DNA of 64,000 nt from Saccharospirillaceae bacterium (GCA_021208685.1 JAJOJJ010000018.1:84649-148648); one strand, 5' to 3'. Counted from the stretch's first letter, positions 29,766-39,816 are shown. Numbers and translations: made by a program. Notes: generated from the sequence alone by a model not told the origin.

Positions 29766-29812
29766 GAGGTACTCTTATGTGACAGGCATAGGAACAGAGC
29801 GGTATGATAGCA

Positions 29813-29830
29813 CCTGACCAATTGGTCAGG
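29813..29830. promoter_or_regulatory. 18-bp perfect palindrome between divergent phosphoribosyltransferase genes
   Basis: CCTGACCAATTGGTCAGG, fully symmetric. It sits just downstream of a TATGAT (29802-29807) that could be a -10 box for the plus-strand gene, so a bound repressor would cover the transcription start. The form TGACC-N4-GGTCA is common for TetR-family operators; no regulator gene is adjacent. Confidence 0.65.
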
Positions 29831-29870
29831 TAAAGAGTTGTTTCGAAACACGACGGGAGCCGGAATCATT

Positions 29871-30437
29871 ATGAGTGCCAAACTGTACCTAACCGCCCAG
29901 GGATTGCTGGAAGATTCTTACCATCTGGCGGCCAAGGTGCTCGACAGCGGTTTTCGCCCGACGTTTATGATTGCCGTATGGCGTGGCGGGGCACCCATTG
30001 GTATTGCGGTGCAGGAATACCTCGATTACCACGGCGTAGAGACCGACAACATTGCCATCCGCACGTCGTCCTATCAGGGCATTGACCAGCAGGCCAAAGA
30101 AGTCAAAGTTCATGGTCTGAATTATCTGGTAAAAAACGTCAAACACAGCGACAGCCTGCTGATTGTCGATGATGTGTTCGACAGTGGCCGCTCGATTGAA
30201 GCCATTATTAACGAGCTGAGCCGCCGCGCACGCCTGAATACCCCGCACGATATCCGCGTTGCTGTGCCCTACTACAAACCGCACCGCAACCAGACCGACC
30301 GCGTACCGGATTACTATATCCACGAAACCAGCGCCTGGCTGAAATACCCACATTCTCTGGAAGGCCTGAGTAATGACGAAATCGCTCAGGGTCGTCCGGA
30401 ACTGTACGAGATTATCAAAGATCACCTGCCAGCCTGA
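29871..30437 (+). CDS. Phosphoribosyltransferase family protein (paralogue B)
   Basis: 188 residues from the ATG at 29871 (GGGAGCCGGA upstream; the in-frame ATG-like start at 29838 is not needed). The PRPP loop LLIVDDVFDSGRSI and pyrophosphate-loop region IAVWRGGAPIG align with paralogue A over the whole length, and both end with an acidic helix. This looks like an old duplication turned to divergent orientation. It belongs to the HPRT-like group; the substrate is unknown. A terminator follows. Confidence 0.8.
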   Translation: MSAKLYLTAQGLLEDSYHLAAKVLDSGFRPTFMIAVWRGGAPIGIAVQEYLDYHGVETDNIAIRTSSYQGIDQQAKEVKVHGLNYLVKNVKHSDSLLIVDDVFDSGRSIEAIINELSRRARLNTPHDIRVAVPYYKPHRNQTDRVPDYYIHETSAWLKYPHSLEGLSNDEIAQGRPELYEIIKDHLPA

Positions 30438-30463
30438 GTAAGCAGACCGGACCTGCATGAATA

Positions 30464-30490
30464 AAAACGGGCCTTAATCAGGCCCGTTTT
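30464..30490. terminator. Bidirectional terminator
   Basis: An 11-bp stem AAAACGGGCCT/AGGCCCGTTTT (30464-30474 and 30480-30490), A/T tracts on both sides, between convergent genes. Confidence 0.88.
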
Positions 30491-30521
30491 CAGTGAAAGA
30501 AACACTCATAGGATGAGCAGT

Positions 30522-31268
30522 TTATTTTAATCCCGCCAGATAATCGGCCTGAATTTTTGCAGCATCGATCTTTTTCAGACCTTCATTAAAAATATCGGCC
30601 ATTGCCTGTTTGTCTTTCTTAAAACAGATAAACAGTTTTTTATCTTCCAGCAATTTGTCATTGAAACTGATTTTATCTTTTACTTTAACAAGATCCGGAT
30701 CAGTCTTGACGCTGTATTCGAGCACGTTTTTATCAATGACCGCCAGATCAATACGGCCAAATGCCGCTTTCTGAATATTATTTTTGTCACTGATTACCTC
30801 ACTGACTTTCAGCTGACCTGCCGCCACCATGGCATCAAAATCGGCGGTATTCACATAGTCTTTGACAACGCCTACCTGATAGGCTTTGAGATCATCCAGT
30901 GATGACCAGCTCACCGGCTTGGCCGCTGGCTGAACAAAGCCCAGAGGCCCGCTTCCCATTGCTTCAGAAAAGGTAAACTCCGTGGCTATGTCATCGCTGT
31001 AATACTCCGGAAAATAGCCGGCGTATTTACTGCCCTGATCTTTCGCCAGATGCACGGCACGACTCCAGGGATAAAACTCAACCACTAAGTTATAACCCAT
31101 TGCCGCAAATGCAGCCTTGGCGACAGCCACACTGGCACCCTGCTCTGCCATTTGCGGATCAGAGTAGGGCGGCCAGCTGAGTGATGTCAGATATACGGTT
31201 TTATCGTCTGCCTGAGCCGGAAAAACACCGGCAATCAGCAGTAGTATGCTGCAAAAAATATAACGCAT
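30522..31268 (-). CDS. Periplasmic solute-binding protein, family 3-like
   Basis: 248 residues with a signal peptide (MRYIFCSILLLIAGVFPAQA). The mature part starts DKTVYLTSLSWPPYSDP and contains FYPWSRAVHLAKD, typical of orphan family 3 binding proteins that are found without transporter genes. GGAGG precedes the start. It lies 8 bp after the porin gene and behind a chemoreceptor gene on the same strand, so it may present a ligand to that receptor; this is inference. Confidence 0.75.
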   Translation of the reverse strand: MRYIFCSILLLIAGVFPAQADDKTVYLTSLSWPPYSDPQMAEQGASVAVAKAAFAAMGYNLVVEFYPWSRAVHLAKDQGSKYAGYFPEYYSDDIATEFTFSEAMGSGPLGFVQPAAKPVSWSSLDDLKAYQVGVVKDYVNTADFDAMVAAGQLKVSEVISDKNNIQKAAFGRIDLAVIDKNVLEYSVKTDPDLVKVKDKISFNDKLLEDKKLFICFKKDKQAMADIFNEGLKKIDAAKIQADYLAGLK

Positions 31269-31276
31269 AATCCCTC

Positions 31277-31972
31277 CTACATCAGTTCAAAGCTGCGTTT
31301 AACCGACAGCACAATCGTGCTGTTGCCATTGTCATTAAAATCATCGTCGATGGTGGTGGTCATCAGGCTGCCTTTGATATCAAAGCCGTGGAATGTACGG
31401 CTGACGGCAACTTCGGCATATTGATAAGAGGCTTCGTTCTCATCCCAGGCCCAGACATCTTTATCATCTGAAACGCTGTGTGCAGCGGCAAACGCCAGGG
31501 TGTAATCGCCCAGCGGCATGCTATGCGACAATTTGAATACATTATGCGCGGTGTCCAGACCGAAATACTCCGGAGCGTGATACCAATACAGCGTTGTATT
31601 CGCATTGAAATACAGGCCCGCATAGTACTCGCCATAGTTATAATCATCGGAATAGCTGGCACCACGGTAGGTGTATTGGGCATAGCCAACATCGATACCA
31701 AAGGTTGGATTAAAGTCGTGATAAAAACCTAAGAAATAGTCCCATTCAAGATTGGTATCATCACTGCCACCGAAATCAACATTACTGGCCCAGGTTCCTG
31801 CATACAAACCACTGTCGTGGCTGTAATTCAGTCCCGCCTGTAATGCCGGACTTTTATCAGTTTGAGATACACCATTAAAGCGGTAATCCGAGACTACCGC
31901 CAAATCAGCCGAGACTCCGGCAAATGAAGCCATAGGAGCCAATACCAGGGATAAAAGTACATACTTTTTCAT
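31277..31972 (-). CDS. TorF family putative porin
   Basis: 231 residues from the ATG at 31972, chosen because GGAG lies 7 nt before it while the upstream ATGs have none. It has a signal peptide (MKKYVLLSLVLAPMASFA). The mature part has alternating beta strands with the typical start VSADLAVVSDYRFNGVSQTD and GLYAGTWASNVDF of the Gcw_chp/TorF outer-membrane family. It is sandwiched between a chemoreceptor and a binding protein in one probable transcription unit. Confidence 0.8.
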   Translation of the reverse strand: MKKYVLLSLVLAPMASFAGVSADLAVVSDYRFNGVSQTDKSPALQAGLNYSHDSGLYAGTWASNVDFGGSDDTNLEWDYFLGFYHDFNPTFGIDVGYAQYTYRGASYSDDYNYGEYYAGLYFNANTTLYWYHAPEYFGLDTAHNVFKLSHSMPLGDYTLAFAAAHSVSDDKDVWAWDENEASYQYAEVAVSRTFHGFDIKGSLMTTTIDDDFNDNGNSTIVLSVKRSFELM

Positions 31973-32025
31973 ATTTCTCTCCATCATGCGGCCAGAGCCA
32001 TTACCTGCCGGAAAACCAGCAGAAT

Positions 32026-33522
32026 TTAAACGCGGAATTTATGCATCAGAAACGTAAGAGCCTCGGCTTGTTTTTGAGCATTGATACTTGAGCGTGCGGT
32101 ATTGCCAATCATTTCATTCGCGGCATCAACACTTTCTTTAATGTGCACCAGATTCTTATTCAGCTCTTCAATCACATGACTTTGTTCACCCGATGCCTGA
32201 GCAATTTCAGCATTCATATGACTGATTTCCATCATCATCGACACCACACCAGCAATGGATTCCCCGACTTTTTCAATCTGCTCCACGCTGTTGGCGGTGT
32301 ATTCTGTGCTTTTCTGCATAACCTCAACCGCCTGACGGGTCGAAGACTGCAAACGGCCAATCATCTGGTTAATTTCGTTGGTTGAGTCGCGGGTGCGCTG
32401 GGCCAGGGTACGGACCTCATCAGCAACTACCGCAAAGCCGCGTCCCTGCTCTCCGGCACGGGCCGCTTCGATGGCGGCGTTCAACGCCAGTAAATTCGTC
32501 TGTTCCGCAATCCCCTGAATAACATCCGATACGGCACCGATATTAACGCCCTCGCTTTCCAGATTACGGATGACTTCTCCGACATGCTGGATTTCACCGG
32601 ATAAATTACGGATAACATCAGCTGCCGTTTTAACCGTGTCCTGACCATGACTGGCTTCTGCATTGGCTTTACCGGCATATTCTGAAGCCTTTCTGGCGTT
32701 ATCAGCGACATTTTGCGTGGTCGAAGCTAACTCTGTACTGGCGGTGGCGACCATATCCACTTCATGCTTCTGCACATCAAATCCCTGACGGATATTGCTG
32801 ATATCCTGCTGGCTGGAATTGGACAGTAATTTCAGCTCTTCTGCCGAATGATTCACCTGGCCGATCATGTTCGCCAGCCCGGCCAGCAATTGGTTAACCT
32901 GAGTCGCCAGCGCCGATATTTCATCACCACGACTGGTATCAAGACGCTTGCTCAAATCGCCCCCACCGGCGGCGAGTTCCCTCACAGCGGCGGTAATTTC
33001 AGATATTTTGTTAACAACAGAATGGGAAACCAGAAAGGTAATCAGGCTGACCAGGATAATATCCAGCAGAATCATTTCGATAATGACTGAACGTATGGCC
33101 TGATTGAGTTCAGCACGCATCACCGAATCATTCATGCGCAAAACGAGATGGCCAACGCTTTTCGGTGTCTCGTTATCGTAGAAAAACAATTCCGTGCGGT
33201 TTTCCAGTGCGTTACGGCTGTCGGGATTATCTTTGGCCCTGACAACCGGGTCCCCTTCCGGTAACTCAACCACCAGACTGTTGATGTTCGCGGCTTCCAA
33301 CTCTGCTTCCAGTGTTTTTTCGATACTCGCAATATCAAAGTTCCAGATGAAATTCGGCAGGCTCAGGCTTAAACGGTTTGTCACCAGACGCGCCTCATCC
33401 TGCAGCTGCTGTTCAAGCGCTTTAGCCTGACTCTGATAGTTGTAAAAGCCCATCAGTAACAGCAACGCCGTTACCGTAACGACAACATAAAGCGCCATTC
33501 TGGATTTGATACTGGTCAACAT
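32026..33522 (-). CDS. Methyl-accepting chemotaxis protein
   Basis: 498 residues. Membrane segment near residues 10-28, a periplasmic domain of about 125 residues (with [14 protein letters not shown]), a second membrane segment near 150-170, HAMP ([22 protein letters not shown]), and the signalling hairpin with [25 protein letters not shown] precedes the ATG. The sensor domain is not the HBM type of the receptor at 4948. It is the first gene of the apparent receptor-porin-binding protein unit. Confidence 0.9.
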   Translation of the reverse strand: MLTSIKSRMALYVVVTVTALLLLMGFYNYQSQAKALEQQLQDEARLVTNRLSLSLPNFIWNFDIASIEKTLEAELEAANINSLVVELPEGDPVVRAKDNPDSRNALENRTELFFYDNETPKSVGHLVLRMNDSVMRAELNQAIRSVIIEMILLDIILVSLITFLVSHSVVNKISEITAAVRELAAGGGDLSKRLDTSRGDEISALATQVNQLLAGLANMIGQVNHSAEELKLLSNSSQQDISNIRQGFDVQKHEVDMVATASTELASTTQNVADNARKASEYAGKANAEASHGQDTVKTAADVIRNLSGEIQHVGEVIRNLESEGVNIGAVSDVIQGIAEQTNLLALNAAIEAARAGEQGRGFAVVADEVRTLAQRTRDSTNEINQMIGRLQSSTRQAVEVMQKSTEYTANSVEQIEKVGESIAGVVSMMMEISHMNAEIAQASGEQSHVIEELNKNLVHIKESVDAANEMIGNTARSSINAQKQAEALTFLMHKFRV

Positions 33523-33797
33523 AACGTCCTCCTCATATGGGATAACGATAGTACAGCGGAAGACGATGACGAGCTGGTGGGCAAAAAAATATCAGATTGT
33601 CATATTATTCAGCCTTAAAACGCTGAATGGATATTTTTAACGACATAAGTTCTCGGGCTTAATTACAAAAAAATGCCAGAAGAATTAATAATATGTTACA
33701 GATAAACGCTGAAAAGACGGATTCTCATTCCGATCGGGGTTTACCGGGATATTGAAACCCTCGTCATTCAGATTCGGATATTTCTGTGAAATGACCA
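33523..33797. other. Non-coding stretch upstream of the chemoreceptor gene
   Basis: No gene is seen. AT-rich around 33650-33710, likely holding the promoter of the minus-strand chemoreceptor unit. No hairpin or repeat stands out. Confidence 0.5.
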
Positions 33798-33823
33798 TAA
33801 AAAAACGGAGCCGAAGCTCCGTT
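33798..33823 (-). terminator. Terminator for hom
   Basis: An 8-bp stem AACGGAGC/GCTCCGTT with CGAA loop (33804-33823) next to an A tract that reads as U on the minus strand. It is 30 bp after the hom stop. Confidence 0.85.
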
Positions 33824-33853
33824 CTTGATCACATATAAGCCGTTTGCATCGCC

Positions 33854-35152
33854 TCAGTTGAGGTGTTCCACGCGAATGCGGGTCACATCACCCACCGTGC
33901 TGGACAGAGCTTCAATAGCGGCAATGGCTTCGTTCATCTGTTTTTCCACCACAACGTGGGTCAGCAGGATGATTTGCGCCAGCGCTTCACCGTCTTTTGG
34001 CTCTTTCTGGATAATGGCTTCGATATTGATGCCACGCTCACTCAGAATGCCAGCCACAGCCGCCAGCACGCCGGTTTTGTCTTCCGCCTGAATACGCAGG
34101 TAGTAAGCGGTTTCGACGTCTTCCATCGGCATAACCGCGACGTCTTCAATATCGTTGAAGGCGAGGTGGTTCACACTGGCTTCCGCCGGTGCATCAAAGG
34201 TACGGGCAAGGTCGATAATATCAGCCACAACCGCAGAAGCCGTCGGGCCAGCACCGGCACCGGCGCCCACATACAGCGTGTTGCCTACCGCATCACCGTT
34301 CACCATCACGGCATTCAGCACGCCATCAACGGTCGCAATGGGACGCGCAACCGGAATCATGGTCGGGTGTACACGCAGGTCGATGCCTTTGCCGGTACGG
34401 CGGCTGATACCCAGGTGTTTGATGCGGTAACCCAGTTCTTCGGCGTATTCAACATCATCCGGTGTAATCTTGCTGATGCCTTCGGTGTAGCAGCGGGCAA
34501 ACTGCAGCGGAATACCGTAAGCAATCGACGACAGAATGGTCAGCTTGTGGGCGGCATCGATGCCTTCAACGTCAAAGGTCGGGTCAGCTTCGGCATAACC
34601 CAGCGCCTGAGCTTCAGCCAGCACGTCGGCAAAGTCGCGGCCTTTGTCGCGCATTTCGGTCAGGATAAAGTTACCGGTACCGTTAATGATGCCCGCCAGC
34701 CAGTTGATACGGTTCGCCGCCAGACCTTCGCGGATGGCTTTGATGATCGGGATGCCACCGGCAACGGCGGCTTCGTACATCACGCTCACACCTTTGGCTT
34801 CCGCCGCGGCAAAGATCTCATCACCGTGAACCGCAATCAGAGCCTTGTTGGCGGTCACCACGTGCTTGCCGTTGGCAATCGCGCCCAGCACCACGTCTTT
34901 GGCGATGGTGTAACCGCCGATCAGTTCAACAACAACATCAATCTCCGGGTTGTTGATGACGTCGTTTACGTCTGCAGTTACCGCCACAGCGCCGGTGTCC
35001 ACATCCGGGTTCGGATGACGGGTAGCCACCTGCGCGATAATAATTTCACGACCCGCCCGGCGCGCGATGTCTTGTGCATTACGGGTCAGCACGTTAAAAG
35101 TGCCGCCGCCAACTGTACCTAAACCACAGATACCTACTTTTACCGGTTTCAA
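33854..35152 (-). CDS. hom: Homoserine dehydrogenase
   Basis: 432 residues, the size of the monofunctional enzyme. The NAD(P) motif VGICGLGTVGGGT is at residues 5-17, NKALIAVHGDEI and EAAVAGGIPIIKAIREGL form the active site, and a C-terminal ACT domain (YYLRIQAEDKTGVLAAVAGILSE) follows, usually for threonine feedback. It reduces aspartate semialdehyde to homoserine for threonine and methionine. It follows alaC by 54 bp on the same strand. thrC, commonly next, is absent and a terminator follows directly. Confidence 0.96.
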   Translation of the reverse strand: MKPVKVGICGLGTVGGGTFNVLTRNAQDIARRAGREIIIAQVATRHPNPDVDTGAVAVTADVNDVINNPEIDVVVELIGGYTIAKDVVLGAIANGKHVVTANKALIAVHGDEIFAAAEAKGVSVMYEAAVAGGIPIIKAIREGLAANRINWLAGIINGTGNFILTEMRDKGRDFADVLAEAQALGYAEADPTFDVEGIDAAHKLTILSSIAYGIPLQFARCYTEGISKITPDDVEYAEELGYRIKHLGISRRTGKGIDLRVHPTMIPVARPIATVDGVLNAVMVNGDAVGNTLYVGAGAGAGPTASAVVADIIDLARTFDAPAEASVNHLAFNDIEDVAVMPMEDVETAYYLRIQAEDKTGVLAAVAGILSERGINIEAIIQKEPKDGEALAQIILLTHVVVEKQMNEAIAAIEALSSTVGDVTRIRVEHLN

Positions 35153-35206
35153 GGTCGTTTCTCCTTAAAATATAGAGAGTGTTAAATTCATTTCAGCGTA
35201 TTGCTG

Positions 35207-36397
35207 TTAACCGCCAAAGCCATCATTGCGCAGCATCTGTTTAATGCCGCGCAGCGCCTGACGGGTGCGCTGATCGTTCTCAATCAGGGCGAAGCGTACA
35301 TGGTCATCGCCGTATTCGCCAAAGCCAATTCCCGGTGACACCGCCACTTTGGCCTCGGTCAGCAGTTTCTTGCTGAACTCAAGGGAGCCCATTTTACGAT
35401 AAGCCTCAGGAATTTGCGCCCAGACAAACATGGTGGCTTTCGGCCATGTTACCGGCCAGCCCAGATCATTCAGCCCCTTGCAGAGCACATCCCGGCGGCT
35501 GCGGTACATCTCGCAGATATCGCTCACCACCGTCTGATCACCTTCCAGTGCGGCAATCGCTGCCACCTGAATGGGTGTGAATGTACCATAATCGAGGTAG
35601 GACTTAATCCTTGCCAGGGCATAAATCAGATCTTTATTACCGCAGCAGAAGCCCACCCGCCAGCCCGGCATGTTGTAACTCTTCGACAGCGAATAAAACT
35701 CCACCGCAATCTCTTTTGCCCCTTCCACCTGCAGAATGGAGGGTGGCTGGTAACCATCGAACACGATATCGGCATAAGCCAGATCCTGCACCACCCAGAT
35801 TTCGTGCTCCCTGCACATCGCCACGACGTTCTCGAAGAAGGCTAAATCAACGCATTCGGCGGTCGGGTTACCGGGGAAATTCAACACCAGCATCTTCGGC
35901 CGTGGCCAGGTGGTTTTGATGGCTTTTTCCAGCTCGTCAAAAAAATTCACATCCGGCGTCATCGGCACATGGCGGATATCCGCACCGGCAATGACAAAAC
36001 CATAGGGATGAATCGGGTAGGACGGATTGGGCACCAGCACGTTATCGCCCGGCCCCAGTGTCGCCAGCGCCAGATGCGCCAGGCCTTCCTTGGAGCCAAT
36101 GGTGGTAATTACCTCGGTCTCCGGATCAAGATCAACATTGAATTTGCGTTTATACCAGCCCGCCATCGCACGGCGTAACCGCGGAATACCCTTCGACTGG
36201 CTGTAGCGATGGGTACCGCCCCGGGTCGCGGTTTCCACCAGCTTATCGACAATATGTTGTGGCGTGTCCTGATCCGGGTTACCCATCGACATATCGACAA
36301 TGTCCTCCCCCGCCGCTCGTGCCGCCATCTTCATTTCGCCGATCACATTGAAGACGTAAGGAGGCAGGCGCTTAATGCGCGGGAAGTTAGTATCCAT
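35207..36397 (-). CDS. alaC: Alanine-type PLP aminotransferase
   Basis: 396 residues, fold type I aminotransferase. MGNPDQDTP near residue 40, [13 protein letters not shown] (PLP contact Asn), [16 protein letters not shown] (Asp and Tyr), and the Schiff-base lysine in [17 protein letters not shown]. The pattern matches AlaC/YfdZ glutamate-pyruvate aminotransferase, which makes alanine. It lies upstream of hom as in many gammaproteobacteria. Confidence 0.88.
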   Translation of the reverse strand: MDTNFPRIKRLPPYVFNVIGEMKMAARAAGEDIVDMSMGNPDQDTPQHIVDKLVETATRGGTHRYSQSKGIPRLRRAMAGWYKRKFNVDLDPETEVITTIGSKEGLAHLALATLGPGDNVLVPNPSYPIHPYGFVIAGADIRHVPMTPDVNFFDELEKAIKTTWPRPKMLVLNFPGNPTAECVDLAFFENVVAMCREHEIWVVQDLAYADIVFDGYQPPSILQVEGAKEIAVEFYSLSKSYNMPGWRVGFCCGNKDLIYALARIKSYLDYGTFTPIQVAAIAALEGDQTVVSDICEMYRSRRDVLCKGLNDLGWPVTWPKATMFVWAQIPEAYRKMGSLEFSKKLLTEAKVAVSPGIGFGEYGDDHVRFALIENDQRTRQALRGIKQMLRNDGFGG

Positions 36398-36571
36398 ATC
36401 GGTGTCCTGATTCTCAGGTAATTAAAGGGGCATCAAGGCTACTGTATCAACCGCTGGGGAACAATGATCAGCCCGCAGGAATTTGACCGGCACAGTACGT
36501 GCGGAAAATCGCATAAAGCTGTGTTAGTGTCAGAACGACCATCTGATTGCAAAAAAACATAAGGAAAAGCA

Positions 36572-37084
36572 ATGGCAAACTTTCTTGTATTAACCGTTAT
36601 TGCCGACGACAAACCCGGAATTGTTGAACAACTCTCAGCCACCATCGCCCGCAATGGCGGTAACTGGCTGGAAAGCCGCATGGCGCACATGGCAGGAAAA
36701 TTTGCCGGTATTCTGCGCGTGTCTGTTCCGGCAGAACGCAGCAACAGCCTGATTGCCGAATTAAGCTCGCTCAGCACACGCGGGATTCTGGTAAACGCCG
36801 AAACCGGCAAGGACACCGAAGAAGATAACAGCCTCGACCTGACCTTAAATCTGGTTGGCAACGACCGTCCGGGCATCGTCAAAGAGGTGTCTCAGGCGCT
36901 GGCGAAAATGGGCGTGAACGTACTGGAATTAACCACCGACTGCGGCACCGCCGAGATGTCGGCGGTGCCGCTGTTCCGCGCCGAAGCCCTGCTGCGCGTA
37001 CCACACAGTTTTGATACTGATATTCTGGCCAGTGCACTGGAAGCTATTTCCAATGACCTGATGGTTGAAATCCGTCTGGATTAA
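36572..37084 (+). CDS. gcvR: Double ACT-domain regulator, GcvR-like
   Basis: 170 residues made of two ACT domains: VLTVIADDKPGIVEQLSATI at the N-terminus and LTLNLVGNDRPGIVKEVSQAL near residue 95. This is the layout of the glycine cleavage system repressor GcvR, which acts by binding GcvA. AAGGA precedes the ATG. No gcv genes are close, so the name rests on domain structure alone. Confidence 0.72.
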   Translation: MANFLVLTVIADDKPGIVEQLSATIARNGGNWLESRMAHMAGKFAGILRVSVPAERSNSLIAELSSLSTRGILVNAETGKDTEEDNSLDLTLNLVGNDRPGIVKEVSQALAKMGVNVLELTTDCGTAEMSAVPLFRAEALLRVPHSFDTDILASALEAISNDLMVEIRLD

Positions 37085-37139
37085 TCTTCCGGCAAGGCCG
37101 TGCGGCATAATCCTGCTGCACGGCGGACAGACAACGCAT

Positions 37140-37907
37140 TCAGCCAATCACGGCCTGACCCAGCAGCCAGGCCGAGTTACCCGCCAGCAGCCACATCATT
37201 ACCTTAAAAAACACATCACCGCCGATGCGTTTGCTTAACCAGCGCCCCAGATAAATACCAACAAAAGCCACCGGCACCAGCAGCAGCGTTAACCAGCCGA
37301 TATCAAAATCGAGCAATCCCAGCATGCTGTACGGCAGTAATTTAATGGCATTCATCAATCCGACGGCGAGGGTAATCTGAGCAAGGAAAGATTCTTTATT
37401 GAGCCTCGCCAATAAAAAATACGCCTGCAACGGCGCCGCACCGGCATGAGCCAGGGCACTGCCGACACCCGCCAGCCCGCCCAGTAAACCACCCTGCCAT
37501 GCGGATGCTCCCTGAGGCGGCAGATCACCCTCAGCCAGCGGGCGACGTCCGGCCAGCCAGGGCCAGCGCTTCTGCGCCAACACCCAGAACCCCATCAGAC
37601 CGATCAGCGCCTGTACGCCGCGCTCACTGACCACCCCCAGCAATAACGAACCTGCCGTAATGCCAATCAGAATGCCGGGCAACACCGGCTTAACCAGCGC
37701 AAACGACAAATGCCGGCGATACACCCGCAGGGTCATAATGTCCATCAGCAGCAGAATCGGCAGCAGAATACCGATAGCCTGTTCGCCACCGATAAATGGC
37801 GCCATCATCGGCACCGCCACCACACCAATCCCCCCACCAAAGCCGGATTTGGCGATGCCGGTTAATAAGACGCCGAGTACGGCGATGGCAAGAAACGTCA
37901 GATCCAC
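37140..37907 (-). CDS. TauE/SafE family membrane protein
   Basis: 255 residues from a GTG start at 37907. Eight or so membrane segments; the N-terminal LLTGIAKSGFGGGIGVVAVPMM and the second-repeat GGLLGGLAGVGSALAHAGAAP are typical of the sulfite exporter TauE/SafE family. The substrate is unknown. It is not closely similar to the other member at 14383. It lies 69 bp downstream of the pirin gene. Confidence 0.82.
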   Translation of the reverse strand: MDLTFLAIAVLGVLLTGIAKSGFGGGIGVVAVPMMAPFIGGEQAIGILLPILLLMDIMTLRVYRRHLSFALVKPVLPGILIGITAGSLLLGVVSERGVQALIGLMGFWVLAQKRWPWLAGRRPLAEGDLPPQGASAWQGGLLGGLAGVGSALAHAGAAPLQAYFLLARLNKESFLAQITLAVGLMNAIKLLPYSMLGLLDFDIGWLTLLLVPVAFVGIYLGRWLSKRIGGDVFFKVMMWLLAGNSAWLLGQAVIG

Positions 37908-37976
37908 AAGGTTATCCCGTCAGATGAAGCCGGCTCTGTACCCTCATATCCGGCTCCGGCAGCAGGCGTTGCCTGC

Positions 37977-38675
37977 TTAAGGTAAATCAAACAGCAGGGC
38001 CTCCGCCTTGCTGTCGGCACGGAAGGTCAGCGCCTGCTCCCGGCTGATTGCCACACCGTCACCGGCGTTCAGTATCAGCGTGTCATCACCCGCCTGCAAT
38101 TGCAGCGGGCCGGTGATGGTATGTACGTAATATTGGCGCGCCGGGTTCAGCCTCTGCTCTGCCCGTTCTGCCGTCAGGCGCACGTGCAGCAGCTGCGCAT
38201 CCTGGCGGATGCTGAGCGTACCGTCGCGTCCGTCCGGCGTAATCACCGGCTGAATGGCCTGCTGACGGGGAAAACGCTTCTGCTGATAACCCGGCTCGGT
38301 ATTCTGCTCATTGGGCTGAATCCAGATCTGCAGAAAATGCAGCGGCTGGTCCGTCGCCGGATTAAATTCGCTGTGCGTTACCCCCCGGCCCGCCGACATC
38401 AGCTGAAATTCCCCCGCCGGTAAACGCTCAACATTGCCCATCGAATCACGGTGAGCAATGGTGCCGTCCAGCACATAGCTGATGATCTCCATATTGCGGT
38501 GGCCGTGGGTATCGAACCCCGCACCCGGTGCAACCCGGTCGTCGTTGATCACCCGCAAGGCCGATACGCCCATGTGTTGAGGGTTGTAATACTGGCCGAA
38601 CGAAAACGTGTGCGAACTGTTCAGCCAGCCAAAATTGGCACGGCCACGTTCATTGGCGGCGCGTAAGATTAACAT
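37977..38675 (-). CDS. Pirin family protein (YhaK-like bicupin)
   Basis: 232 residues from the ATG at 38675 with AGGAG 8 nt upstream. The N-terminal cupin has the metal-binding cluster THGHRNMEI (two His and Glu) and GRGVTHSEFN (His). The length and the motif set match the YhaK/pirin-like group; some members have quercetinase activity or act as redox sensors. Divergent from the EamA gene at 38902. Confidence 0.85.
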   Translation of the reverse strand: MLILRAANERGRANFGWLNSSHTFSFGQYYNPQHMGVSALRVINDDRVAPGAGFDTHGHRNMEIISYVLDGTIAHRDSMGNVERLPAGEFQLMSAGRGVTHSEFNPATDQPLHFLQIWIQPNEQNTEPGYQQKRFPRQQAIQPVITPDGRDGTLSIRQDAQLLHVRLTAERAEQRLNPARQYYVHTITGPLQLQAGDDTLILNAGDGVAISREQALTFRADSKAEALLFDLP

Positions 38676-38901
38676 GCGGCGATCTCCTCGTTAAAACGCT
38701 TCACAACAATTATTGACAGAACGCTTCATTAAACCGGACTATGCAACGCTCTTTTTCAGTGCATCGGTAAAACCACGCACAGACTTCTGCACACGGCTGT
38801 GGAATACTGCTGCGCTTTTTCAGCAAATTCCCTGCAACTTTCTTCACGGCAACCGGTATTTATTCCGGCTGCGTTACTGCCCTGCGGGCCAGCGGTTTAT
38901 T

Positions 38902-39816
38902 GTGTCTTCAACTTCCGAATCCGTATCCACAGACGATCAGCAACACGCTCAGCTGTTACGCGCCGACCTGATTCTGCTTGGCGTTACCCTGCTGGCCGCC
39001 GTCAGCTGGATGTTTTCTAAAGAGGCGTTAAACGAATTTCCGCCACTGCTGTTTATGGCCTGCCGTTTTACCGCCGCAGGCTTGCTGCTGGCCATTCCCG
39101 GCCGCCGTGCGCTGGCGGCCTTACAGGCCCACGAATGGCGCGCTTCAGCCCTGGTCGGCCTGTTTTTCGGTGCCGCCATGAGCTTCTGGATCATGGGGTT
39201 ATTTAACGCGCATACCCTCGGCGAAGGGGCCTTTATTACCAGCCTGGCGGTGGTGCTGGTGCCTTTTATCAGCTGGCTGCTGTTCCGCGAGCGTCCGGCG
39301 AAAAGCATCTGGATTGCCCTGCCGCTGGCCATCGGCGGCCTGGCGCTGCTGTCGCTGCGCCATGGTTTTAACCCCGACCCCGGCCAGCTGTTTTTCTTTG
39401 CCGCTGCCCTGCTTTTATCACTCACCTTTATTCTCAATGGTCGCGCTGCAGCCCGTATTTCAGCGCTGGCGCTGAGTGCCATTCAGCTGCTGCTGGTTGG
39501 CCTTGTATCACTCAACCTGTCGGCCATGTTTGAAGACTGGCCGGATGCTTTTACCCCAACCATGTGGTTGTGGCTGATTCTGAGCATTACCGTTGGCACC
39601 GCCGCGCGCTTCCTTCTGCAAACCTACGCCCAGGGTCTGGCGTCGCCCAGCCACGCTGCCGTGATTATGGTGCTGGAGCCGGTATGGACCGCCATCATCG
39701 CCGCCTTCTGGTTTGCCGAGCGCATGGAAACCGCGCAAATCCTCGGCTGTACACTCATTTTACTGGCGCTGCTGGCCAACCGCTGGAGCGCCATCAGCCG
39801 CTGGCTGAAGCACTGA
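38902..39816 (+). CDS. DMT/EamA family transporter
   Basis: 304 residues if the GTG at 38902 is used. The frame is open from 38713, but the first 63 codons look non-coding (Cys/Phe/Arg-rich, no family pattern). Ten hydrophobic segments in two EamA repeats, with FMACRFTAAGLLL and ILEPVWTAIIAAFWFAERM-like ends of the second repeat. Exports a small molecule of unknown kind. The start is uncertain; the product call is firm. Confidence 0.78.
   Translation: MSSTSESVSTDDQQHAQLLRADLILLGVTLLAAVSWMFSKEALNEFPPLLFMACRFTAAGLLLAIPGRRALAALQAHEWRASALVGLFFGAAMSFWIMGLFNAHTLGEGAFITSLAVVLVPFISWLLFRERPAKSIWIALPLAIGGLALLSLRHGFNPDPGQLFFFAAALLLSLTFILNGRAAARISALALSAIQLLLVGLVSLNLSAMFEDWPDAFTPTMWLWLILSITVGTAARFLLQTYAQGLASPSHAAVIMVLEPVWTAIIAAFWFAERMETAQILGCTLILLALLANRWSAISRWLKH

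Noticed and set aside
33863..35122. 419-residue open frame on the plus strand opposite hom
   Set aside because: It is the antisense of a highly conserved enzyme gene; the translation is His/Asn/Arg-rich without motifs. High GC third positions keep the frame open.
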